A DNA stretch of 64,000 nt from CALODL01 sp942492115 (GCA_942492115.1 CALODL010000027.1:496001-560000), one strand, 5' to 3'; positions 9,601-21,980 are shown, counted from the stretch's first letter. The notes: a model not told the origin generated them from the letters alone. Program-made: numbers and translations.

Positions 9601-11036
9601 ATCAGTACATGTGCCTCGACCTGTGCTTCGACGGACAGCGGCAAGTGCACGGCCATCTGGTCACCGTCGAAGTCGGCGTTGAAGCCACGACAGACCAGCG
9701 GGTGGATCTTGATCGCGTTGCCTTCAACCAGCACCGGCTCGAACGCCTGAATGCCCATGCGGTGCAGCGTCGGGGCGCGGTTCAGCATGACCGGGTGCTG
9801 GTAAATGACTTCCTCGAGGATGTCCCAGATTTCCTGGTCGCGCCGTTCGAGCATCTTCTTGGCCGACTTGATGGTATCGGCCAGGCCACGCTCCTTGAGC
9901 TTGCGGATGATGAACGGCTGGTACAGTTCCAAAGCGATTTTCTTGGGCAGTCCACATTGATTGAGGTGCAGGTCGGGCCCGACGACGACGACCGAACGGG
10001 CCGAGTAATCGACGCGTTTGCCCAGCAGGTTTTCGCGGAAACGACCCTGCTTGCCCTTGATCATGTCGGTCAGGGATTTCAGCGGGCGATTGCTCGAGCC
10101 GAGGACCGGGCGGCGGCAACGACCGTTGTCGAACAGCGCATCGACGGCCTGCTGCAGCATCCGCTTTTCATTGCGGATGATGACCTCTGGGGCGTTGAGG
10201 TCGACCAGTTTCTTCAGACGGTTATTACGGTTGATGATCCTGCGATACAGGTCGTTGAGATCGCTCGTGGCGAAGTTACCACTTTCCAGCAGCACCAGAG
10301 GACGCAGATCCGGCGGGATCACCGGGATGACCTCCATGACCATCCACTCCGGCTGGTTATCCGAAGTGCGCAATGCTTCGACGATCCGCAGACGCTTGGT
10401 CAGGTCCTTGGTCTTCTGTTTGCTGTTGGTCTTGGCGATGCCCTCGTGCAGGTCGACCGATGCCGATTCGAGTTGCAGAGCCATCAACAGTTCGCGAACC
10501 GCTTCGGCGCCCATCATTGCCTTGAAGCGATGGCCGTACTTGTCAGTGGCGGCGCGAAACTCTTCTTCGGTGAGCATCTGCTTCGGCTTGAGCGGCGTGT
10601 CACCCGGATCGATGACGACGTAGTCCTGGAAGTAGATGATCTTCTCGAGGTCAGAGGTCTTCATATCGAGCAGCGCGCCCAGGCGTGACGGCATCGATTT
10701 GAAGAACCAGATGTGCACCACTGGAGCAGCGAGGTTGATATGCCCCATTCTCTTGCGGCGGACACGGGAATGCGTGACCTTGACCTGGCACCGATCGCAG
10801 ATAATGCCCTTGTGCTTCGTACCTTTGTACTTACCACATGCGCATTCCCAGTCGCGCTCGGGACCGAAGATCCTTTCGCAGAACAGGCCGTCCTTTTCGG
10901 GCCTGTACGTACGGTAGTTGATCGTCTCCGGCTTCTTGACCTCTCCGAACGACCAACTGCGGATGTCGTTGGGGGAGGCGAGCATGATTTTCACGCTGCC
11001 GTAATCGTTAATTCGATCGTAAATGTTTTCGCCCAT
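6612..11036 (-). CDS. rpoC: DNA-directed RNA polymerase beta' subunit
   Basis: 1474 residues, intact. This is the catalytic clamp and active-site subunit of RNA polymerase. Visible motifs are the N-terminal zinc site (CACGKY and CDRC), the Mg-binding NADFDGDQMAVH, the second zinc cluster (CESPMGICARC) and the trigger-loop region (GEPGTQLTMRTFHTGG). The C-terminal tail is Pro-rich and acidic (PAPPPGSTIS...PKRPPEDK). It is the last gene of the operon. A GNAT-like gene separates it from rpoB, with 57 nt before this start. GAGG lies about 13 nt ahead of the ATG, a weak ribosome site. Confidence 0.98.
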   Translation of the reverse strand: MGENIYDRINDYGSVKIMLASPNDIRSWSFGEVKKPETINYRTYRPEKDGLFCERIFGPERDWECACGKYKGTKHKGIICDRCQVKVTHSRVRRKRMGHINLAAPVVHIWFFKSMPSRLGALLDMKTSDLEKIIYFQDYVVIDPGDTPLKPKQMLTEEEFRAATDKYGHRFKAMMGAEAVRELLMALQLESASVDLHEGIAKTNSKQKTKDLTKRLRIVEALRTSDNQPEWMVMEVIPVIPPDLRPLVLLESGNFATSDLNDLYRRIINRNNRLKKLVDLNAPEVIIRNEKRMLQQAVDALFDNGRCRRPVLGSSNRPLKSLTDMIKGKQGRFRENLLGKRVDYSARSVVVVGPDLHLNQCGLPKKIALELYQPFIIRKLKERGLADTIKSAKKMLERRDQEIWDILEEVIYQHPVMLNRAPTLHRMGIQAFEPVLVEGNAIKIHPLVCRGFNADFDGDQMAVHLPLSVEAQVEAHVLMLSTNNIFGPSNGAPIMSPSQDIVLGIYYLTFEKYVKGDYDEKDLKSFADPHEALLAYDLGRIDIHQPIRVRLRRSHMVESQKAAPKPLPENGIIVTTIGRLTFNEILPHEMPFYNYALTQKGAARVIADSHTQLGRSVTIDLLDRIKDMGFRRSTLAGLSFGVSDMRVPAKKTQIIDAAQKRVDRIERDFQQGALTPLERYNQLIDVWIHARENVTQEMLLELENDYRDVDGGYVDKNSKDRSRYINPIYLMVDSGARGSVDQIRQLAGMRALMAKPSGEIIETPIKANFREGLTVLEYFSSTHGARKGLADTALKTADSGYLTRKLADVAQNVIVTENECGTIQGITKGAVYKGEEVDIHLGDQIIGRTARDPIRNPITDELIVAENQIISRDVANKIEDLGLDAIRIRSPLTCESPMGICARCYGLDLSTGHLVEEGMAVGIIAAQSIGEPGTQLTMRTFHTGGVASHSVLENTISSARGGTIAFENLNVAEVPDEEGKKRLVVLKRNGEILVNDDKGRELERFKVPYGSEVSSKEGTKVKAGEIIVQWDPHLTPILAEVGGFVRFQDIAEGETVRLEEERTGAKFVVIEHQGERHPQIIIEDKNGAVLDYHYLPAKARIEVEEGQKIVPGALLARQPRAMAGTQDITGGLPRVTELFEARKPKEPAVMAEISGTVEIRADKRRGKMTIVVRSESGIEKEHHVPQDRQLMVHAGDYVSAGDPLIEGPLEPHDILRIKGEEALFHYLTIEVQAVYRSQNVTINDKHIEVILGQMLHKVKIETPGDSKFLPGEVVDKFRFRAENDRLSKSVRVSDPGDTDLDKDAIVAKAELSEINEAVEDEGGAPAKGRKPKPASARTLLLGITKASLQSESFISAASFQETTKVLTEAALAGAVDKLRGLKENVTLGHLIPAGTAFKPYLHVKLKSVGEPVPEKQETPSEIQMPDAIAVPAPPPGSTISAPSGEPMVPTTSEEMAATVSSLLPPIPKRPPEDK

Positions 11037-11093
11037 TATCTAAAAAGCCCTCACGAGTTTGTCTGCTCAATAAGGCGGTCGAAGTCCGCCCCG

Positions 11094-11561
11094 TCAGTTG
11101 CCTACCGGGACGCGGCTGGGATTCAATTGCAGGGGCACCAGCCCCGGCACGCGTCTGAAACCCAGTTCCTCACAGAAATCGACTTCGGTTCCGTACGCCG
11201 TGACGTCGATGCGTTCGACGCCATAGCCGACGAGTGACTGCAGCACGCGGAGCGCGATTTCACGGGCGATGCCGTATTCATCGTGCTCGATGCGACCATC
11301 CTGGCGGGTGATCGCTGCCGGGCCCTGGTAGTCACTGTCGAGTTTACATTCCGTCAAGTAGCCGATCACACCATCGGTGACACCGCGACCGACGCCGATG
11401 AGTTTGCCGTTTTCCCGGGCCGTCACGAAGCAGTGGCTGTTCTGCAGCATGCGCGCCAGCTTCGTGCCGTCGGCCTGAGTCGTCGAGTTCTGCCTGTTGT
11501 AGAACTCGTGTAACTCACTGGTGTCAATGTGGTCGACCACATCGTATTCGATCGCACTCAT
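11094..11561 (-). CDS. GNAT-like N-acetyltransferase inserted between rpoB and rpoC
   Basis: 155 residues. The layout fits a single GNAT fold: a central strand FVTARENGKLIGVGRGV followed by a tyrosine- and acid-rich loop, then AREIALRVLQSLVGYGVERIDV (the helix that usually lies against the CoA pyrophosphate), and the C-terminal CEELGFRRVPG, where GF is the typical GNAT ending. The classical R/QxxGxG/A loop is not obvious. The gene lies 18 nt after rpoB and 57 nt before rpoC on the same strand, so it is almost certainly co-transcribed. The substrate is unknown. rpoB and rpoC are normally adjacent, so the position is unusual. Confidence 0.65.
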   Translation of the reverse strand: MSAIEYDVVDHIDTSELHEFYNRQNSTTQADGTKLARMLQNSHCFVTARENGKLIGVGRGVTDGVIGYLTECKLDSDYQGPAAITRQDGRIEHDEYGIAREIALRVLQSLVGYGVERIDVTAYGTEVDFCEELGFRRVPGLVPLQLNPSRVPVGN

Positions 11562-11579
11562 GGTCAGTGTCCTCAGATG

Positions 11580-15358
<3,779 letters not shown>

Positions 15359-15361
15359 CAA

Positions 15362-15887
15362 TCAGGAACCTCGCGACAGTTTCGCTCGGGGGTTCAATTG
15401 CCGCCATCGGGCGACGACCGTTTGTCTAACACGACCCACACACGGCACACCTGCCGCCGTGAAATGGCTCGACCGTTGAATGGGGAGTCGGGTCCAATCG
15501 GGTGAGAAATCCGGCGCGTACGCCGAGCGCCCATTCCGGCGCAGGATGCTTTGCGTGATACCACAGCGGCAATCAGCCACCTCGGTCCGCGTGATCTTGC
15601 TAGAGGGCGGGGTACGCCACGCCGGGGACACAAACAGTCAAGCAGGGCCATCCGTTTTCCGAGCGGTCCCAACGTCGCTCGCAAAATCCCGCCCTGCGTT
15701 GACGGGTCGGAGACTCAGGCAATCCCGAGATCCGAATCGGCAAAGATGGAATCCGCCGGACGTTGCCGGACGGCGGATTCGACATCTCGCCGGTTAATTC
15801 TAGTACCTACACTGTATGGTTCCAAGGGCAAGGTCCCCCTGGAATCGCCCGGACCGTGCCCGGACATGGATCGCGACGCGTGCTCGA
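15362..15887 (-). promoter_or_regulatory. rplL-rpoB intergenic leader with hairpin at 15749-15780
   Basis: 526 nt without a credible gene. A strong hairpin, GAATCCGCCG / CGGCGGATTC (10 bp, 12-nt loop that itself can pair CCGG), lies about 110 nt past the rplL stop. It lacks a long T run (CATCTTT follows). In other bacteria the rplL-rpoB gap holds a partial terminator or RNA-processing site that lowers rpoB relative to ribosomal proteins; the hairpin could do that here. I see no promoter I would trust in the remainder. Confidence 0.5.
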
Positions 15888-16295
15888 CTACTTGAGTTCG
15901 ACGGCACCGCCGGCTTCTTCCAGCTCGCCCTTGAGTTTCTCGGCCTCGTCCTTGGAGATGCCTTCCTTGACGGCCTTCGGGGCACTGTCGACCAGTTCCT
16001 TGGCTTCCTTCAGGCCCAGGCCCGTGGCAGCACGTACGACCTTGATGACGGCGATCTTCTTGTCGCCGGCACCGGCCAGGATGACGTCGAACGAATCCTT
16101 TTCAGCCTCGGCTTCACCGCCCGCTGCGGGCCCGGCCATGACGACCGCGCCGCCACCAGCCGGCTCAATACCGTGGACATCCTTCAGGCAGTCGACGACG
16201 GCCTGGGCGTCCTTTACGCTCAGATTGACGAGCTTGTCACACAGATCGGTGATCTCGGCTGCGAATTCCTTGGTTGCTTCAGCTGTGTCTGACAT
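15888..16295 (-). CDS. rplL: 50S ribosomal protein L7/L12
   Basis: 135 residues. The stalk protein recruits translation factors. The N-terminal dimerisation helix is followed by an Ala/Gly hinge (GGGAVVMAGPAAGG) and the conserved C-terminal domain (KIAVIKVVRAATGLGLKEAK, LVDSAPKAVKEG). I chose the start at MSDTAEAT because AAGGA lies eight bases upstream; the longer frame would add eight residues. It follows rplJ by 138 nt. Confidence 0.96.
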   Translation of the reverse strand: MSDTAEATKEFAAEITDLCDKLVNLSVKDAQAVVDCLKDVHGIEPAGGGAVVMAGPAAGGEAEAEKDSFDVILAGAGDKKIAVIKVVRAATGLGLKEAKELVDSAPKAVKEGISKDEAEKLKGELEEAGGAVELK

Positions 16296-16433
16296 AGTTA
16301 ATCCTTCTTTCGTACGCATCGGAAATCAGTCTGATAGGCGAGATCCCGGTGATCTCATTTAAGCCGACGAACGACCCAATCTGCGACTGAGTTCTTGTCT
16401 TGTTTCCAACAGGGGCAGCCAACGCCATCGGCG

Positions 16434-16946
16434 TCAGGCAGCCTTTTCGATCAGGGCCTTGAGGCAGCCGGCAATCTTGCCAGCAGGTCCGCACAGGGCA
16501 CCCGCGATCGAACGTCCCGGCGAGCTGACGAGCATCCCGATTTCTCCGAGAAGCTCGGTCTTGCCCTTCATCTTGGACATCTCCTCGACCAGCAGGAGGT
16601 CAGGATCGCCTTCGATGACGCCGTGCTTGAGCTCGATGGTCTTGTGCTCCTTGGCCCATTTGGCGAGCTCCTTTGCGATGTCGGTCACCGCAGGTTCGCC
16701 GTAGACCAGGGCGCACGGGCCGTCGAGGCTGTTGGCCAGCGATTCGAGGGGGCTGCCGGCCAGGGCGCGGCGGGCAATGCTGTTCTTCACGACATGCATG
16801 TGGATGTTCTGCTTCTTCAGCTCACCCCGCATGATGTTCGCATTGATGGCATCGAGACCACTCAGATTGACCACGCAAGCGCTGTCGAACCCGCCACAGC
16901 GTTCGCGGACGATATCGGTCATCAGGTCTTTGATAGGCTTACTCAT
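16434..16946 (-). CDS. rplJ: 50S ribosomal protein L10
   Basis: 170 residues, the normal length. L10 anchors the L7/L12 dimers on the large subunit. The conserved core is visible (GLDAINANIMRGELKK, VVKNSIARRAL, GPCALVYGE) and the C-terminal helix ends CLKALIEKAA. GGAG lies 7-8 nt before the ATG. It sits between rplA and rplL as usual. In other bacteria L10 with L7/L12 represses its own leader; I did not identify that site. Confidence 0.96.
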   Translation of the reverse strand: MSKPIKDLMTDIVRERCGGFDSACVVNLSGLDAINANIMRGELKKQNIHMHVVKNSIARRALAGSPLESLANSLDGPCALVYGEPAVTDIAKELAKWAKEHKTIELKHGVIEGDPDLLLVEEMSKMKGKTELLGEIGMLVSSPGRSIAGALCGPAGKIAGCLKALIEKAA

Positions 16947-16998
16947 TATCGTTCTCCAGATCAGCTGCCGACGCTGGCGTCTCAGCCGGATTGTTCTG

Positions 16999-17721
16999 CT
17001 AGACGGCGATCTCCACCCCGGGTGTCATGGTTCCACTCAGGCTGACCTTCTTGAGATAGGTGCCCTTCGAGGTGCTTGGCTTGATCTTCTGCACGTGGGC
17101 CAGAAACGCCTCGATGTTTTCCTTGAGGTCCGCGGCGGAGAAGCTCGCTTTGCCCACCGGCAGATGGAGGTTCCCACCGTTATCATTACGGTATTCGAGT
17201 TTGCCCGCAGCAAACTCCTTGATCGCCGTTTCAATGTCAGGCGTCACCGTGCCGGACTTGGGGCTGGGCATTTTGCCGGTCGGGCCGAGCGTGCGGCCGA
17301 GTTTGCCGACCTTGCCCATGGTCGAGGGGTGGGCCACGGCGACATCGAAGTCCATCCAGCCCTTGCTGATCTTCTCGACGAGATCTTCGACGCCCACTTC
17401 GACGGCGCCGGCTGCCTTGGCCTTCTCGGCCAGCTCGCCCTCGCAGAAGGCGATGACTGCCTTAGTCTTGCCAATGCCCTTGGGCAACGACATGGAACCA
17501 CGCAGCGCCTGGTCAGCCTGCTTGGGATCGATTCCGAGGTGAACGACCAGTTCGACGGTTTGATCGAAACCTTTGCGTTTGCGGCCGCCCTTGTACGAGC
17601 GATCCGACGAGACCCTGGCCATCTCCTGGACTCGCGAGATGGCCTCGTCCAGCGGGACGGCAATCTTGGCATCGCCACGCTTTGATTCCTGGCCTTGATA
17701 ACGAACACTGCGTTTCGGCAT
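16999..17721 (-). CDS. rplA: 50S ribosomal protein L1
   Basis: 240 residues, complete. It binds 23S rRNA at the L1 stalk, where tRNA leaves. Typical segments are present: TVELVVHLGIDPKQADQ, RGSMSLPKGIGK, HPSTMGKVGKLGRTLGP and TPDIETAIKEFAAGK. GGAGG lies eight bases upstream of the ATG. A 160-nt gap separates it from rplK; L1 usually represses rplK-rplA translation from a leader, which I did not identify here. Confidence 0.96.
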   Translation of the reverse strand: MPKRSVRYQGQESKRGDAKIAVPLDEAISRVQEMARVSSDRSYKGGRKRKGFDQTVELVVHLGIDPKQADQALRGSMSLPKGIGKTKAVIAFCEGELAEKAKAAGAVEVGVEDLVEKISKGWMDFDVAVAHPSTMGKVGKLGRTLGPTGKMPSPKSGTVTPDIETAIKEFAAGKLEYRNDNGGNLHLPVGKASFSAADLKENIEAFLAHVQKIKPSTSKGTYLKKVSLSGTMTPGVEIAV

Positions 17722-17881
17722 TGTGCATACCTCCCACTGTTGTTCTGGACCCGTGGTGTGGCCCCGTGCCGTTTAGGATTGATCAAGCGACGCCCGCCGG
17801 ATACGGCACGTGAGCGGGAATCGCGTATGTCAACACCAGGCCGCAGGGGCCCGGCGTATTCGACGAACGGGAGGACGTCGC

Positions 17882-18307
17882 TTAGTCGGAGACCGTAATG
17901 CCCATCGAGCGGGCCGTTCCCATGATGATCCGGGCGGCCTGATCGAGGTCGTGAGCATTGAGGTCGGCCATCTTGCGTTCAGCGATGTCCTTGCAGTCCT
18001 GATAGGTCACCGTACCGACCTTGTCGCGGTTCGGGACGCCGCTGCCCTTTTCGATCTGGGCTGCAGCCTTGAGCAACACGGCCGCGGGTGGGCTCTTGAC
18101 CGAGAACGTAAAGCTCTTATCGCCATAAACATCGATAACCACCGGCACGACCATGCCATTGAGGTTACCCGTCTGGGCGTTGAACTGCTGGACGAACTGA
18201 CCGATGTTGACCCCGTGCTGACCGAGTGCCGGACCAATTGGCGGGGCAGGCGTCGCCTGTCCGCCGGGAGCCTGAATCTTGATTTGGGCGACAACTTCCT
18301 TGGCCAT
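17882..18307 (-). CDS. rplK: 50S ribosomal protein L11
   Basis: 141 residues, the standard length. It forms part of the GTPase-associated centre. The N-terminal signature APPIGPALGQHGVNI and the C-terminal RNA-binding segment KTVG-type region (DKVGTVTYQDCKDIAERKM) are present. It starts the rplKAJL block, 72 nt after nusG. Confidence 0.97.
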   Translation of the reverse strand: MAKEVVAQIKIQAPGGQATPAPPIGPALGQHGVNIGQFVQQFNAQTGNLNGMVVPVVIDVYGDKSFTFSVKSPPAAVLLKAAAQIEKGSGVPNRDKVGTVTYQDCKDIAERKMADLNAHDLDQAARIIMGTARSMGITVSD

Positions 18308-18379
18308 GATTCTCTCGATGCCTCACGCTAGTTAGGGATCCCCGCCACGTCGACAGCCGCAAGGTGTGCGGCTCGCGGG

Positions 18380-19141
18380 TCAGGAAGTTTTTTCCAACTG
18401 CCAGTATTCGACCTCGACCGGAGTGGACCGACCGAAGATCGTGAGCAACACGGTGACCATGCCACGGTGCTCATCTATGCCGTCGATGTGGCCTTCGAAG
18501 TTCTCAAAGCTTCCCTCGGTGACCTTGACGGTGTCGCCGATCTGGAAGTTGAGGCCGCTGAGCCCCGGCTGCTCGTCTGGCTTCTGAGAAGCTGCGAGCA
18601 TCGACTCAACGTCGTGCGGGGCCATCTTGACCGGCTTGCCTTCCGAGCCAATGAAATCACCGACACCCGTGGTCTCTTTGATGAGGAACCACACGTCATC
18701 GGGTATGCGGCCATCCTGTTCGGTGGCCATTTCAACGAATACGTATCCGGGATAGAGCTTGCGTTCGTACACGCGAGCCTGTCCGCCACGCATTCTTTTT
18801 TCTTTGAGCGTCGGGACCAGAACACGGCCGATCTTGTCATCGAGACCTTCGATCTTGACCTTGCGTTCAAGCGTGGCCCGAACCTGTTCTTCCTTGTTCG
18901 ACGCAACCCGCAGTACATACCAGTCCATCCCATCCTGAAAGAGGGGATCGGCCGAGGTGATCGCGGGCTCAACTGTTTTGTCTACATCCGGCTCGACGGG
19001 CACATCCACTTTGGGTTCATGACCGGTGGGCGCGGGTGCGTCTGAAGCCGGAACGTCAGCCGCAGGATCCTGATCCTGGGAACTGTTCAGTTCCGTTGGG
19101 TCGTTGCCCTGCTGCTTGAGATCCAAATGTTCGTCGACCAT
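18380..19141 (-). CDS. nusG: Transcription termination/antitermination protein NusG with acidic N-terminal extension
   Basis: 253 residues against roughly 180 for a typical NusG. Residues 1 to about 70 are an acidic, Pro-rich, probably disordered extension (many D, E, P). The NGN domain starts at DWYVLRVASNKEEQVR and includes YPGYVFVEM. The C-terminal KOW domain contains GDTVKVTEGSFENFEGHID. It binds RNA polymerase and couples elongation to termination or to the ribosome. It begins 5 nt after secE, so the two are tightly coupled. Confidence 0.95.
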   Translation of the reverse strand: MVDEHLDLKQQGNDPTELNSSQDQDPAADVPASDAPAPTGHEPKVDVPVEPDVDKTVEPAITSADPLFQDGMDWYVLRVASNKEEQVRATLERKVKIEGLDDKIGRVLVPTLKEKRMRGGQARVYERKLYPGYVFVEMATEQDGRIPDDVWFLIKETTGVGDFIGSEGKPVKMAPHDVESMLAASQKPDEQPGLSGLNFQIGDTVKVTEGSFENFEGHIDGIDEHRGMVTVLLTIFGRSTPVEVEYWQLEKTS

Positions 19142-19146
19142 GACGT

Positions 19147-19707
19147 TTAGAATCCGAGGATGTCTTTGAGGTCGATTTCGAGCACACCGATCGCACTGAA
19201 GAACAACATGAACAGAATGTCCACGACGAACAACAGGGTTGCGATCATGAGCGTGAACAGCAGGACGACCTTGGTAGATCCGATGATCTCACGGCGGGTC
19301 GACCAGCTGACCTTCTTCATCTCCCCCTCGGTGGCAATGAAGAAATCGTTCGTTTTCTGTCCGGAAACACACACCCACCAGATTCCGACACCACACAGGG
19401 CCAGAATGATGGCTGGAATGCCCATCTGCACGGCCGGGCCATACGAAGTCATCAGACCGTAGGCCCAATGGGCGCCGAATGCAGAGATGACGCCGGCGGA
19501 AATCCCGGTGCCCAGACGGGTGTAGTACCCCTGCCCCGGTTTGTAGACGCTGAACAGGCTCGCCGAGGCGTTGGAGAACCCGCTTTCGGGGGCGCTCATC
19601 GATACCGCACCACCCGTCGTCGCCTGAGGCTGGTCGCTACCGGTGTCGGTGCTTGGTGCAGCAGTGCTGCCTTCTGTACGCTTTCGGCTTTTCTTATTCT
19701 TGGCCAT
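19147..19707 (-). CDS. secE: Preprotein translocase subunit SecE, long form
   Basis: 186 residues with a basic N-terminus followed by a Ser/Thr-rich segment. Three hydrophobic segments are visible (about residues 68-90, 95-115 and 145-175). The conserved SecE cytoplasmic helix is EGEMKKVSWSTRREIIGSTKVV, followed by the essential last membrane span. This resembles the three-span proteobacterial form more than the one-span minimal form. SecE holds SecY in the translocon. It lies between tRNA-Trp and nusG as is common. Confidence 0.93.
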   Translation of the reverse strand: MAKNKKSRKRTEGSTAAPSTDTGSDQPQATTGGAVSMSAPESGFSNASASLFSVYKPGQGYYTRLGTGISAGVISAFGAHWAYGLMTSYGPAVQMGIPAIILALCGVGIWWVCVSGQKTNDFFIATEGEMKKVSWSTRREIIGSTKVVLLFTLMIATLLFVVDILFMLFFSAIGVLEIDLKDILGF

Positions 19708-19747
19708 GTCGGTTTACGCTCTTCCGCCAGAGTGGTGAATAGATCGA

Positions 19748-19820
19748 CAGGAGCGGAGGGACTCGAACCCCCAACCGCCGGTTTTGGAAACCGGTGCTCT
19801 GCCAATTGAGCTACGCTCCT
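19748..19820 (-). tRNA. tRNA-Trp (CCA anticodon)
   Basis: 73 nt on the minus strand. The acceptor stem AGGAGCG pairs with CGCTCCT, the D arm contains AGCTCAATTGGCAGAGC, and the anticodon loop TTCCAAA gives CCA (Trp). The T arm has GGTTCGAGTCC and the discriminator is G, as expected for tRNA-Trp. It lies between rpmG and secE. Confidence 0.97.
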
Positions 19821-19856
19821 TCGCACCGGAGATGAGCCAATGGCTCACCGCGGCGG

Positions 19857-20024
19857 CTACTTCCTCTTGATCTTATGCACCGTCCGCTTCCGCTCGCGCG
19901 GGCAGAACTTCTTGAGTTCGAGCTTGGGCACGCCGCCCTGAACGTTGACCTCGGTGCGATAATTCAGACCCTTGCAGTCAGTACACTGCAACCAGACATA
20001 CTCGCGTTTCGCAGCCTTTGCCAT
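19857..20024 (-). CDS. rpmG: 50S ribosomal protein L33
   Basis: 55 residues, read directly from the sequence: MAKAAKREYVWLQCTDCKG at the start and KRTVHKIKRK at the end. The CTDC pair and the later KKFCPRE fit the zinc-associated form of L33. It lies between tuf and tRNA-Trp, the usual place for rpmG next to secE. I see no strong ribosome site before the ATG. Confidence 0.93.
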   Translation of the reverse strand: MAKAAKREYVWLQCTDCKGLNYRTEVNVQGGVPKLELKKFCPRERKRTVHKIKRK

Positions 20025-20064
20025 GACGATTCAGGGGCCGCAAGGGCGGCACCCGCCTTTCTAC

Positions 20065-21277
20065 TTACTTGGTGACCTTGACCACGACGCCCGAGCCGAC
20101 AGTACGGCCGCCTTCGCGAATCGCGAAGCGAAGGCCTTCCTGCATGGCGATGGGTTTGCCGAGTTCGACGGTGATCTCGATGTTGTCACCCGGCATGCAC
20201 ATTTCGGCGCCGCCGGCGAGCTTCAACGACCCGGTCACATCGGTCGTGCGGAAGTAGAACTGGGGACGGTAACCCGAGAAGAACGGCGTATGACGTCCAC
20301 CTTCCTCCTTGGTCAGCACGTAGACCTGGGCCTCGAACTTGGTGTGCGGCGTGATGGTGCCCGGCTTGGCCAGCACCTGGCCACGCGCTCGATTTCGTCC
20401 TTTCTCACACCACGGAGCAGGCAACCGACGTTGTCGCCGGCCATGCCCTCATCGAGCGTCTTGTTGAACATCTCGACGCCGGTGACGGTTGTCTTCGCGG
20501 TTCTGCGGAGCGAGGCCGACGATCTCGACCTCTTCACCGACGTTGACCTTGACACGCTCGATACGAACGGTGGCAACGGTGCCGCGACCCTTGATGCTGA
20601 AGACGTCTTCGACCGACATCAGGAAGGCCTGATCGACGTCGCGCGTCCGGCTCGGGGATCGACGCATCGACGGCTTCCATGAGTTCGAGGATCGGCGCCG
20701 CGGCGGCTTCGTCAGTGGGATTGTTGAGGGCATTGATCGCGACGCCACGGATGACCGCGATGTCGTCACCCGGGAAGTCGTACTTGCTGAGCAGCTCGCG
20801 AACTTCCATCTCGACGAGGTCGAGCAGCTCGGGATCATCGACGAGGTCGATCTTGTTCAGAAAAACGACGATCGCCGGCACGTTGACCTGACGGGCGAGC
20901 AGGATGTGCTCGCGCGTCTGGGGCATCGGTCCATCGACGGACGAAACGACCAGAATGGCGCCGTCCATCTGGGCGGCCCCGGTAATCATGTTCTTGACGT
21001 AGTCGGCGTGACCCGGGCAGTCGACGTGTGCGTAGTGTCGCTTGTCCGTTTCGTACTCGACGTGCGAGGTTGCAATCGTCAGAATCTTCGTCGCATCACG
21101 ACGGCCTTCGCTCTCGGATGCCTTGGCGACCTGGTCGTAACTGATTTTTTCTCCACCGAATTTCTCGGCGAGAACTGACTTGATAGCCGCAGTGAGCGTT
21201 GTCTTCCCATGGTCAACGTGGCCAATGGTGCCAACGTTCACGTGCGGTTTGGTCCGTTCGAAAGTGCCCTTAGCCAT
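20065..21277 (-). CDS. tuf: Elongation factor Tu, with three frameshifts in this sequence
   Basis: The protein can be followed through three frames. The N-terminal GTPase part (21277 to about 20645) has GHVDHGKT, DCPGHADY and NKIDLV. The middle part has DVFSIKGRGTVATVRIER. The end has VLAKPGTITPHTKF and finishes GSGVVVKVTK. Breaks lie near 20645 (one extra base after IPEP), near 20505 (one extra base before TAKTTVTGVEMF) and near 20393 (two extra bases inside EIERGQVLAKPG). Removing four bases gives 402 residues, the normal length. EF-Tu brings aminoacyl-tRNA to the ribosome. The start at MAKGTF has GGAGGA upstream. Poor consensus from collapsed tuf copies, or real decay of one copy, are both possible. 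Confidence 0.88.
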
Positions 21278-21435
21278 GGGGTCCTCCACTCCGCCGACGT
21301 CCGGGTTTGTGCCGAGACGCCGCTTTCGTTTCCAATACCTGACACGCCAACGAGATTGGGCGTGCGTGTGTGATTAATCAAACAACAAGAAACAACAGTA
21401 ACCAACCTCGCGAGGTTGGCGATATCGACTGGTAA

Positions 21436-21508
<73 letters not shown>

Positions 21509-21627
21509 AATCCTCGCCCGTTGGAGTTTGGTCGGAAGTGGCCGATCAAAAAAGGGGTCCATGGACGAATCGATAGATTCCCCGGACGACTTCGAATGCG
21601 TCAATCGGATCTACCTGAAAGTCCGTG

Positions 21628-21655
21628 AGTATAGTCACTTATTCTTGCGTGTCAA
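21628..21655 (-). promoter_or_regulatory. Strong housekeeping-type promoter of the tRNA-Thr/tuf/rpoBC operon
   Basis: On the minus strand TTGACA (21655-21650) and TATACT (21633-21628) are separated by 16 bases. Transcription would begin near 21621, about 110 nt before tRNA-Thr. This is the best consensus promoter I found in the window and fits a highly expressed operon. The 472-nt stretch 21509-21980 holds this promoter and the terminator at 21733-21771, and nothing else I recognise. Confidence 0.75.
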
Positions 21656-21732
21656 AGGGCCTGCGGGACTGTTGACAGCGCTTTTGTGCTGCCCCTGGGG
21701 ACGTGCAGATGGATGGCCAATGGGGTCTTGTA

Positions 21733-21771
21733 CAAAAAATAACCCTGGGAACCAACAGTTGATTCCCAGGG
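21733..21771 (-). terminator. Rho-independent terminator of the UbiB-like gene
   Basis: A 9-bp stem CCCTGGGAA / TTCCCAGGG with an 11-nt loop is followed on the minus strand by TTATTTTTT. It lies about 210 nt past the UbiB-like stop and upstream of the tRNA-Thr promoter, so it insulates the two units. Confidence 0.8.
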
Positions 21772-21980
21772 CCATGAAAGGGGACACGACAGCTTCCATA
21801 TCATGTATAGGGCGGCGGTAGACCAAAGGCAAATGGCCTCTTGGGTTTCCGTCTTGGGGTGGCCGCGTGTAACAGCGCATTCAATGGTGTTCCACGCCAC
21901 GAGACGCGTCACCCTCAGTCGCAAGTCTTTGTTTGGTAATGAATTATGTTTGTAAGCCCGCGGGCCGCCCGAATTGCAGT

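Noticed and set aside
8949..10688. Long plus-strand frame (579 codons) opposite rpoC
   Set aside because: It is the complement of rpoC, has no domain I know, and the minus strand encodes a clear beta' subunit.
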